5,176 bases of DNA from NCBI GenBank assembly GCA_035541995.1, contig DATKMG010000047.1, positions 1-5,176 on the forward strand. The letters are read 5' to 3'. How positions within the stretch are numbered: position 1 is the first letter of the stretch; every line of letters begins with the position of its first letter. The notes beneath the pieces were generated by a model. The model saw only the letters and a program-made list of their open reading frames with translations, was not told the origin of the DNA and searched no databases. This DNA comes from DATKMG01 sp035541995 (GTDB lineage: Bacteria; Acidobacteriota; Terriglobia; Versatilivoradales; Versatilivoraceae). Shown in pieces: positions 1 through 5,176 of this stretch. A program made the translations under genes and the position numbers.

Positions 1-1
1 T

Positions 2-193
2 GGACAGAATGCCTTCTGAGACGGTATTAGACCAGGCGTAATTAGGCCCGGTGGGACGGAATTGGTTAAACAGAAGTTGTCCGAGCGGCGCAAGGGACGA
101 TGAAGAGTTGCCGCCCAGGGCGTCCCATAGCCCCGCCAGGGGACCACCTGCACCACCGTAAGCCGGATTGGCACAGCCGTTAGTGGTCACGCC
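2..193 (-). pseudogene. Shifted-frame continuation of the TonB-dependent receptor, truncated by the window edge
   Basis: Reading the minus strand in the next frame from 193 to 2 gives 64 uninterrupted codons: GVTTNGCANPAYGGAGGP, then LAGLWDALGGNSSSSLAPLG, then QLLFNQFRPTGPNYAWSNTV and SEGILS. This follows naturally on IVDYN from the preceding segment, because asparagine and cysteine-rich NGCANPAY stretches are common just after the RPxNIN motif in this family. Only two bases (AG, 195-194) separate the AAC codon at 198-196 from the GGC codon at 193-191. One base has therefore been lost, most simply from an original CAG or from the G run. The remaining barrel strands lie outside the window. Confidence 0.7.
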
Positions 194-573
194 CTGTTGT
201 AATCGACGATGTACTTGAAATTGCCCTGGTTGATGTTCCGCGGCCTCAACAAGTGGACACCGTGAGTATAGGTGTAATCAATTGCCAGGACCATAGAGGA
301 AGATAGTTGTCTTTCAACTCCAAAGGTCCCCTGCAGGGCCGAGTCATATTGAAGGTTCCTGGCCGCCGGGAGAACCGTTGAGAGAATGGGGCTGAGCGCC
401 AGGGCTGAGGCCTGGCTGGAGAAGGCCGCTGACAAGGGATCGTATCGCTGCTGTTCTGCGAGATAGCCGATGGCAGGATTGGCTACTGCTGAACCCAATG
501 GGGTGAACGGCGTGCCATGGAAGAGATCATCGGCGCCGACCAAGTGGGGGGCCACCAGGTAAGGGGACTTGGC
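187..573 (-). pseudogene. Later barrel segment of the broken TonB-dependent receptor, after the second in-frame TGA
   Basis: After the TGA at 574-576 the unchanged frame continues AKSPYLVAPHLVGADDLFHG and then FTPLGSAVANPAIGYLAEQQ. It goes on with an AARNLQYDSALQGTFGVERQL block and SMVLAIDYTYTHGVHLLRPR, which match the usual strand-turn-strand pattern of these barrels (a Gln-Leu turn, then a VxYxxxxGxxLLRPxNIN motif). A GTG at 553-555 could be taken as a start, but the six residues before it are already coding-like, so it is not a natural start. The frame ends at a TGA at 187-189. That stop is a consequence of the one-base shift just before it and is not a third point mutation. Confidence 0.75.
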
Positions 574-1290
574 TCAATCGACCACATCGGACAGCAAAGT
601 GATGGCCAGCAAAGGATGCCCATAGAACAAGCCGTAAGATCCCCGGATGGCTGTCTTGCCATCTTTGAACGGGTCCCAGGCGAAACCGGCGCGAGGCGCC
701 CAGTTGTTGGTGTCATGGGGAATCCCCTGCATAACCCCCAGCAGCTGTTGGCTGGATGCAGAGAGCTGGGAATTGGCTGCCAGCGTGGGAGAGAACTCCA
801 CATCGTATCGAAGGCCGTAGTCCAGGGTGAAGCTGGGTCGGATTCTCCAGGAATCCTGGACAAAGAACCCGAAAGTTGTGTTACGGGCCGTGGTGGTAGT
901 TCGGTCCAATCCTCCGAATTGTTGTGCAAACGAATCGGGAAGACCCATGCCATAAGTCTGGGCTGAGGAAAACGGTGGCGCTCCAGCCGCTTTCCACTGG
1001 AATGCCAGCCACGGCCCGACCGCTGAGGCAATGAGGGGATCGTCGACCCCCAGGGTAGAAGGAAAGTAATAGATCCCAGCCTGGTTGATGGGAAATGTGG
1101 CCTGGATCGGGATTCGGTTGAAATCAACCCCCATCTTGTAGGTGTGGGAATCCCTGATGTGGCTGAGGGTTTCGGCAACCTGCCAGCGCTGCTCGGTGCG
1201 GTATAGAGGCGCAAAGGGCTCTTGACCAATCGACGCCTCACCCGGGATTTCAGCAGCTACTCGACTTCCATTGGGCGTCAGACCGACGCC
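574..1290 (-). pseudogene. Middle barrel segment of the broken TonB-dependent receptor, same frame as the N-terminal fragment
   Basis: Directly after the TGA at 1291-1293 the same frame reads on as receptor sequence: GVGLTPNGSRVAAEIPGEA, then a segment with EPFAPLYRTEQRWQ and KMGVDFNRIPIQATF. Later come the barrel signatures GFFVQDSWRIRPSFTLDYGLR and WAPRAGFAWDPFKDGKTAIRG, then SYGLFYGHP. These blocks are characteristic of the central barrel of Oar-like receptors. The first in-frame ATG is at 1132-1134, but it lies inside a barrel strand and has no reason to be a true start. The segment ends at a TGA at 574-576 after the residues LLSDVVD. It would be expressed only by readthrough of the first TGA or by fortuitous internal initiation. 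Confidence 0.8.
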
Positions 1291-1295
1291 TCACC
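1231..1295. repeat. 12-bp exact direct repeat pair, one copy containing the first in-frame TGA
   Basis: CGACGCCTCACC occurs at 1231-1242 and again at 1284-1295, 53 bases apart. On the coding (minus) strand this is GGTGAGGCGTCG. The upstream copy in gene direction (1284-1295) contains the whole TGA stop at 1291-1293. The other copy is read in a different frame (GGT GAG GCG TCG) and codes for GEAS. The flanking bases differ, so the identity is confined to 12 bp. Confidence 0.7.
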
Positions 1296-2769
1296 TTGCG
1301 TATTGGAAACGAAATTCGCTGATCCAGGTTGGTGTGAGGTTGCTGGATAACTCCGAGGCTACGACGAAATCGCGAGTAGAGCTATTGGTGGTTCTTGAAA
1401 AAGCGTTAAGGGCCGTCAGCTGGTTCTGACCGTTGCTGGGAATCCCCGTGAGGTCGGAGGGGCTGGCGCTGATCCGAACGAAGACCCTGTGGTTCGTTGA
1501 AATCTGGTGATCGATCCTTGCCGAATAAAAGTAGGTTTCTTCGGTAGTCCTGTAGTTTCCAGCCTCGCTGGTTAATCCTTGGAAGGAGGAGGGTAGCGGG
1601 TTTGGAACCAACGCAAAGCTGGAAGGTCCGCCTGGCGTGTTCCCATACAGGGCCACCTGGGCCGCCTGGTTGGCGAGCATCGCGTACGACAGACCTAACT
1701 CTGAGGATGCCGTCTTGACAAAGTCGGCTTGCTGGCGTGTTAACAGCAAACTCGCGGGACCCAGTCCAAAGGGATTGGGAACTGGTTGAAAGCCGTAATG
1801 GTCACGGCCAATCTGGGAGAAGGCGATAGCGTTCCCCTGCGTCGTCTCGAAAGATAGAAATGCAAAGGTCTTGTCCCGTCTGATTGGCCCTCCAAAAGTG
1901 AATCCTGCCTGAGTGCGGGTATCACCAGGATCAGGCCCACCGGCAAAGGCATTGGTAGCTGAAACATGTCGGTTTCGGAGGTAGCCAAAGAGGTCTCCCC
2001 TCCATTGGTTGCCACCCTGCTTGGAGACAATATTGATCACGGCGCTGGCGGCTCGTCCATATTCGGGGGCATAGCCGCTCTTGCTGATTTGAAACTCTTG
2101 CACTGCCTCCTGAGATAGCGTGGCTCGGACTCCGTTGACGGTGTTATCGATGGCATCAACTCCATCGATACTGACCATGTTGGCTCGGGCGCGCTGGCCA
2201 TTAATGTTGAGGCCACTGGTGGGCGCAGGGGCCAGGATCGGTTGATTGTCCCGAGTAGCTGCCGAGTCGAGCAGGGTGAAGTTGATGTAGTTTCGACCGT
2301 TGCTTGGGAGATTCTCAATGGCTGTCTGGTCGATGGTCGTACTGACCGCATGCCGGGTCGTTTCCACGGAATTGGCTGCAGCCACCAGGACATCCAGTGC
2401 CTGGGACAAGGGGCTAACCTGGAGCCTGATGAGCACTTGTGCATGCTGGCCTACGGTCAGAGGAAGAGCAGCGATCTCAACACGCTTAAATCCCCGAGCC
2501 TCCACTCTGATTGTGTAGGTGCCCGGTGGAAGTGCCAATAAACGAGCCTTTCCTTCTTCTCCTGTAGTGACCTCGCGAAGAAAGCCATTAGCCGAGTTCT
2601 CGACTCTGACCTTCGCACCCGAGACTGCGGCTCCAGAGGGATCGGAGACAGTGACTTCCAATTCTGCTGTATCCAGTTGAGCAAGGCAAACTTGAGTTAG
2701 TGACACCAGGACTAAGTTCAACAATCCCAGCCAGATGGCATGGATCTTTTTATATGGTAAGAAGGTCAT
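1291..2769 (-). CDS. N-terminal fragment of Oar-like TonB-dependent receptor (signal peptide, carboxypeptidase-regulatory-like domain, plug, early barrel)
   Basis: This is the only part of the receptor that would be translated from the natural start, giving 492 residues. Residues 1-30 form a signal peptide: two lysines, a hydrophobic stretch, and probable cleavage after VCLA before Gln31. Residues about 36-100 are a carboxypeptidase-regulatory-like beta-sandwich with the typical PPGTYTIRVEARGFKR stretch. The plug follows with LPSNGRNY at 154-161, the LNINGQRARANMVSIDGVD block at 187-205 and INIVSKQGGNQWRG at 245-258. The early barrel follows with YFYSARIDHQIS and FVVASELSSNL. The family normally exceeds 900 residues, so this product lacks most of the barrel and should not assemble as a pore. 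The ATG at 2769 is chosen because it precedes the signal peptide and has an AAGGAG ribosome site upstream. The TGA stop replaces a position where relatives, as I recall, read ARRG, so a CGA-to-TGA change is plausible (inference). Confidence 0.85.
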   Translation of the reverse strand: MTFLPYKKIHAIWLGLLNLVLVSLTQVCLAQLDTAELEVTVSDPSGAAVSGAKVRVENSANGFLREVTTGEEGKARLLALPPGTYTIRVEARGFKRVEIAALPLTVGQHAQVLIRLQVSPLSQALDVLVAAANSVETTRHAVSTTIDQTAIENLPSNGRNYINFTLLDSAATRDNQPILAPAPTSGLNINGQRARANMVSIDGVDAIDNTVNGVRATLSQEAVQEFQISKSGYAPEYGRAASAVINIVSKQGGNQWRGDLFGYLRNRHVSATNAFAGGPDPGDTRTQAGFTFGGPIRRDKTFAFLSFETTQGNAIAFSQIGRDHYGFQPVPNPFGLGPASLLLTRQQADFVKTASSELGLSYAMLANQAAQVALYGNTPGGPSSFALVPNPLPSSFQGLTSEAGNYRTTEETYFYSARIDHQISTNHRVFVRISASPSDLTGIPSNGQNQLTALNAFSRTTNSSTRDFVVASELSSNLTPTWISEFRFQYAR

Positions 2770-2781
2770 CGGCCTCAGAGG

Positions 2782-2787
2782 CTCCTT
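2782..2787 (-). promoter_or_regulatory. Ribosome binding site of the receptor
   Basis: On the minus strand AAGGAG lies 12 bases upstream of the ATG at 2769. The spacing is longer than the optimum but usable. A second AAGGAG sits at 2800-2805, too far from the start to act on it. Confidence 0.5.
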
Positions 2788-2865
2788 TGCTATGGAAAGC
2801 TCCTTGGGCGTCTTGATCCGATTGGCGGCTTCAATCCGTTCCTAAGGAGCGTTCGTTGTTTCTTC

Positions 2866-2896
2866 TTTATACCTATAAGAGTCTCCGAGAAGGCAA
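2866..2896 (-). promoter_or_regulatory. Candidate promoter of the receptor with an upstream A-tract
   Basis: On the minus strand TTGCCT (2896-2891) and TATAAA (2871-2866) resemble -35 and -10 boxes. The 19-base spacer is a little long. Directly upstream of the -35 box lies the A/T block 2900-2918, which is where an UP element would sit. Transcription would start near 2859, leaving a leader of about 90 bases. This rests on consensus matching by eye only. Confidence 0.3.
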
Positions 2897-2899
2897 AAT

Positions 2900-2918
2900 C
2901 TTAAAAAAAAATTTTAAG
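2900..2918. repeat. A-tract inverted repeat CTTAAAA-A5-TTTTAAG
   Basis: A 7-base inverted repeat (2900-2906 and 2912-2918) encloses five more A residues, giving nine consecutive A's followed by TTTT. No gene ends here, so a terminator role is unlikely. Its place next to the candidate receptor -35 box favours an UP-element or a binding site for a regulator or nucleoid protein. Intrinsic DNA bending is another option. Confidence 0.5.
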
Positions 2919-2981
2919 GAATGGGTTCAAGATGGATTTTCTTAGAGCATATGTCTAACTATGGAACACGACAGAAACAGG

Positions 2982-2990
2982 TGATATACT
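2982..2990 (+). promoter_or_regulatory. Candidate extended -10 promoter of the kinase
   Basis: TGATATACT fits the extended -10 pattern TGnTATAAT with one mismatch in the hexamer. The -35 position (TGGAAC, 2962-2967, 17-base spacer) is poor, as is usual for extended -10 promoters. Transcription would begin near 2997, giving a leader of roughly 157 bases. Confidence 0.4.
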
Positions 2991-3153
2991 CCGCAGCATT
3001 CATAGTCAGGACTATTAACTCAAGGGATTGGCGAGGCTGCAGATTCAGCCCCGGAAGTTTTCCAATTGCTCCGGGTTCGGGATCGATGGGTTAATCAGGA
3101 CGAGTCACCGCTCTTGGCTCGTCACTCGCCACTAACCACACGTAACTGCCTTT

Positions 3154-5176
3154 ATGACTGACCGTTGGGAACAGATCAATCGGCTGTACTATGCCGCCCT
3201 GGAAGTGGAGACCAAAGAACGGGCGCGGTTTCTGGAAGAATCCTGCCCGGGGGATTCGGGAGTACGTGCGGAGGTAGAGACGCTGCTGGCCATGCACGAA
3301 AAAGCGGGAGAATTCCTGGGCAGTCCGGCCATCAAGGAAGTGGCCCAACAGATAACGGTGGAGCCTCCCTCCCTGGTTGGCCGTCAGCTGGGCCCTTATC
3401 AAATCCTGGGACTTCTGGGTCGTGGGGGAATGGGTGAAGTCTATCGAGCACGAGATACGCGGCTGGACCGGATTGGCGCCCTGAAGATTCTCCCTGTGGA
3501 TGTGGCGTCTGATCCGGAGCGGTTGCGTCGTTTCGTACGGGAAGCTAAGGCCGCGTCAGCACTGAATCACCCTAACATTGCTACCATCTATGAAATTGGG
3601 GAATCTGATGGCATCCACTGGATCTCCATGGAACTGGTGGAAGGCGAGACACTAGCCGAACGGATTGCAATAGGGGCGGACCCCCGTTTCCGGCCTCGGG
3701 TGGGCGCGCACGGGGGCGCGCCCCTACAAATCGAAACAATCCTCGATATTGGCATCCAGGTAGCCGATGCCTTGGCAGAAGCGCACAGCAAGGGAATCAC
3801 ACACCGCGATATCAAGCCCGCCAACCTGATGCTCACACCCAAGGGGCAGCTCAAGGTGCTGGACTTTGGCCTGGCGAAGATTACCCGAGTGGAAGGCCAA
3901 GCCGTGGCAATGGTGACCAGCACCGATAGCCAGACCTTCCCGGGTCTGGTAATGGGGACAGCCCGTTACATGAGCCCGGAGCAGGTGCTGGGTCAGCTAG
4001 TGGATCACCGGACCGACATTTTCAGCCTGGGGGTAGTGCTGTACGAGATGGTGACCGGCCAGTCGCCGTTTGCCGGGGAGACGCCCTCGGCCATCTTTGA
4101 GTCCATCCTTCATCAGGCCCCCTCATGGCCGCCACGAGCGCAGGTAACTGTCCCGGGCGAACTGGAGCGGATCATCAACAAATCGCTGGAGAAGTTCCGT
4201 GAGGTTCGCTACCAGACGGCCTTAGACCTGCTGACCGATCTGAAGCGCCTGAAGCACGACACCGATTCGGGCGAGTCTGTGGCGTATCCGGCGGCACTAG
4301 GTCGTATCCTGCGTGGGTGGAATCAAAAGCGCTGGATCACGGTCGCGGCACTGCTTACGGTCTTGATCGTCCTGCTCTGGTGGTTCCTCTCCCGCCAGAA
4401 GAGCGAAGTGATTCGGGAACCGATGCGAATAGTTCCCTTCACCACCCTGCCAGGTATGGAGTTCGACCCGAAATTTTCCCCGGATGGCAAGTTTGTCGCC
4501 TTCAATTGGAATGGACCGGCCCCGGATAATTTTGACATTTACGTAAGACAAGTCGACGGGGAGGGGCAATTACGGTTAACCTCTGATCCTGCTGACGACT
4601 GCTGCCCTGCCTGGTCTCCAGACGGCAGAGAGATCGCGTTTGTGCGTGACTTGGGAGAGGTCGCTTCCATCTATACCGTACCGTCCCTGGGAGGGGCGGA
4701 GCGTAAACTTTATGAATTAAGAGGACCTTCAGGTCTGACTTATTATTTGTCGTGGTCGCCGGACGGGCACTGGCTGGCATTCTCCGAGAAAAGCGCCAGG
4801 GAGAGTCCTTATGGGATTTTCCTGCTGTCTCTCGATACACGGCAGAAGATTCCCCTGACCTCCCCTCCGCCGGACTCTTATGGCGATTTCTCTCCCGAGT
4901 TTTCCCCGGATGGGAAGCGGATGGCCTTCGTGCGGGTAACGCAATATGGAGTGTGCGACATCTGGGTCCAGCCGGTCCCTTCAGGCGAGGCCACACGGCT
5001 CACAAACGGGAATTACGAAGGTATTTTTCGGCTGGCATGGACTGCCGACGGGCGCGAGGTCGTCTTTTCAGCAACGGGGGGGATATTCCGTGTTCCTCTC
5101 AGTGGTGGAGTCCCGCAGGGGGTTGCCGGCATTGGAGAAAATGCTTCGGCCCCAACGATTTGGGGGAATCACATGC
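3154..5176 (+). CDS. Membrane serine/threonine protein kinase with C-terminal PD40 (TolB-like) beta-propeller; C-terminus outside window
   Basis: A Hanks-type kinase that would phosphorylate Ser/Thr of unknown targets in the cytoplasm; 674 codons are visible with no stop. Residues 1-75 are the helical N-terminus usual in this subfamily (RWEQINRLYYAAL, RAEVETLLAMHE). The kinase domain spans about 80-369: glycine loop GRGGMGEVY 89-97, catalytic Lys111 (GALK), helix-C Glu130, HRDIKPAN 217-224 with Asp219, DFG 237-239, GTARYMSPEQ 268-277, and Asp288 of helix F. All catalytic residues are present, so it should be active. A membrane helix lies at about 394-412 (WITVAALLTVLIVLLWWFL). Five PD40 blades follow, with SPDG-type turns at 442-445, 488-491, 535-538, 584-587 and a variant TADG at 630-633. 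The start is fixed by an in-frame TAA at 3133-3135 and no other start codon before ATG 3154, but no Shine-Dalgarno is visible. An unusual basic insert occupies residues 173-189. Propeller placement outside the membrane is inferred; its ligand is unknown. Confidence 0.93.
   Translation, partial: MTDRWEQINRLYYAALEVETKERARFLEESCPGDSGVRAEVETLLAMHEKAGEFLGSPAIKEVAQQITVEPPSLVGRQLGPYQILGLLGRGGMGEVYRARDTRLDRIGALKILPVDVASDPERLRRFVREAKAASALNHPNIATIYEIGESDGIHWISMELVEGETLAERIAIGADPRFRPRVGAHGGAPLQIETILDIGIQVADALAEAHSKGITHRDIKPANLMLTPKGQLKVLDFGLAKITRVEGQAVAMVTSTDSQTFPGLVMGTARYMSPEQVLGQLVDHRTDIFSLGVVLYEMVTGQSPFAGETPSAIFESILHQAPSWPPRAQVTVPGELERIINKSLEKFREVRYQTALDLLTDLKRLKHDTDSGESVAYPAALGRILRGWNQKRWITVAALLTVLIVLLWWFLSRQKSEVIREPMRIVPFTTLPGMEFDPKFSPDGKFVAFNWNGPAPDNFDIYVRQVDGEGQLRLTSDPADDCCPAWSPDGREIAFVRDLGEVASIYTVPSLGGAERKLYELRGPSGLTYYLSWSPDGHWLAFSEKSARESPYGIFLLSLDTRQKIPLTSPPPDSYGDFSPEFSPDGKRMAFVRVTQYGVCDIWVQPVPSGEATRLTNGNYEGIFRLAWTADGREVVFSATGGIFRVPLSGGVPQGVAGIGENASAPTIWGNHM
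3671..3726. repeat. GC-rich REP/MITE-like palindromic element inserted in frame within the kinase domain
   Basis: The ends TAGGGGCGGACCCCCG (3671-3686) and CGGGGGCGCGCCCCTA (3711-3726) are inverted copies matching at 14 of 16 positions. About 80% of the 56 bases are G or C (45 of 56 counted), clearly above the surrounding gene. It can also fold as two tandem hairpins. The right one is a perfect 8-bp stem, GGGCGCGC (3702-3709) with GCGCGCCC (3716-3723). The left one is imperfect (3673-3680 with 3689-3696). Sequences of the form TAGGGGCG...CGCCCCTA recur as dispersed intergenic repeats in various bacteria. Here the element is translated as about 17 residues (GADPRFRPRVGAHGGA with flanks) and keeps the kinase frame. 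Only one copy lies in the window, so membership of a repeat family is inference. Confidence 0.7.

Larger units (their letters stand above)
1..2769 (-). pseudogene. Oar-like TonB-dependent receptor, interrupted by two in-frame TGA codons and one frameshift; 3' end outside window
   Basis: The minus strand from 2769 to the left edge encodes one recognisable outer-membrane receptor of about 920 codons, still missing its C-terminus. Domain order is signal peptide, carboxypeptidase-regulatory-like domain, plug, then beta-barrel. Such proteins are large outer-membrane barrels, often with unknown ligands, abundant in Acidobacteriota. The frame is open from 2769 to a TGA at 1291-1293, continues in the same frame to a TGA at 574-576, continues again, and shifts by one base near 191-196. 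Sequence on both sides of each break is receptor-like, for example FRFQYAR, stop, GVGLTPNGSRVAAEIPGEA. Decay of a once intact gene is the simplest reading. Sequencing or assembly error could explain some breaks. TGA recoding is unlikely because the adjacent kinase uses only TGG for Trp and has no in-frame TGA. Confidence 0.8.
2770..3153. other. Divergent intergenic region between receptor and kinase
   Basis: These 384 bases carry no convincing gene. The half next to the receptor is A/T-rich and holds its candidate promoter and the A-tract repeat. The half next to the kinase holds an extended -10 motif and a leader with three short inverted repeats: GGCTG/CAGCC at 3035-3039 and 3046-3050, CCCGGA/TCCGGG at 3050-3055 and 3070-3075, and GACGAG/CTCGTC at 3099-3104 and 3118-3123. 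I see no tRNA, riboswitch of a known class or mobile element here. Confidence 0.7.

Noticed and set aside
517..966. A 149-codon open frame on the plus strand opposite the receptor
   Set aside because: It is antisense to recognisable receptor coding sequence, has no family features and no convincing ribosome site.
483..1241. A 252-codon open frame on the minus strand overlapping the receptor
   Set aside because: It is another frame of the same strand as clear receptor barrel sequence. Its translation is rich in Pro, Ser, Arg and Trp without any domain pattern, as expected of a shadow frame.
574..1293. A genome-wide alternative code in which TGA is Trp or Gly
   Set aside because: The kinase has over 670 codons with many TGG Trp codons and no in-frame TGA, and the receptor also has a frameshift, which recoding does not explain.
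2680..2769. Lipoprotein signal at Cys28 of the receptor
   Set aside because: The residues before the cysteine (LTQVC) do not fit a lipobox, which needs a small residue at -1. Ordinary signal peptidase cleavage after VCLA fits better.
2900..2918. Rho-independent terminator at the A-tract repeat
   Set aside because: No gene ends nearby in either direction, the region is between divergent starts, and the stem is only A/T pairs plus one G-C.
4502..4996. A 164-codon open frame on the minus strand opposite the kinase propeller
   Set aside because: The plus strand here encodes regular PD40 blades with SPDG motifs, so the antisense frame is a by-product of GC-rich codons. Its translation is very Arg/Pro-rich.

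Overview
The window looks like a piece of an Acidobacteriota-type chromosome. This is inferred from two protein architectures that are typical of and often expanded in that phylum: an Oar-like TonB-dependent receptor with an N-terminal carboxypeptidase-regulatory-like domain, and a serine/threonine kinase fused through one membrane segment to a PD40 (TolB-like) beta-propeller. No taxonomic marker gene is present, so the assignment is tentative.

Layout: positions 1-2769 (minus strand) hold a receptor gene that starts at 2769 and runs off the left edge. It is broken in three places. Two in-frame TGA codons (1291-1293 and 574-576) interrupt an otherwise continuous reading frame, and a one-base frameshift near 191-196 moves the last visible part into another frame. 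Translation on both sides of every break is recognisable receptor sequence, so this is best called a pseudogene with only a 492-residue N-terminal product (signal peptide, carboxypeptidase-like domain, plug, early barrel). Assembly errors or stop-codon readthrough remain alternatives. Positions 2770-3153 are a 384-base divergent intergenic region with a candidate promoter for each gene and an A-tract inverted repeat. Positions 3154-5176 (plus strand) hold an intact, right-truncated membrane kinase of which 674 codons are visible.

The most interesting structure is a 56-base, very GC-rich palindromic element at 3671-3726, inside the kinase domain. It is REP/MITE-like, has near-perfect 16-base inverted ends, and is translated in frame as an extra basic loop between the small and large lobe elements without breaking the gene. 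All catalytic motifs (glycine loop, Lys, HRD, DFG, SPE) survive around it.

The two genes share only the intergenic region. The kinase is probably a one-protein sensor: cytoplasmic kinase, single membrane helix, external propeller. The receptor would be an outer-membrane uptake or adhesion barrel. Nothing in the window proves that they work together.
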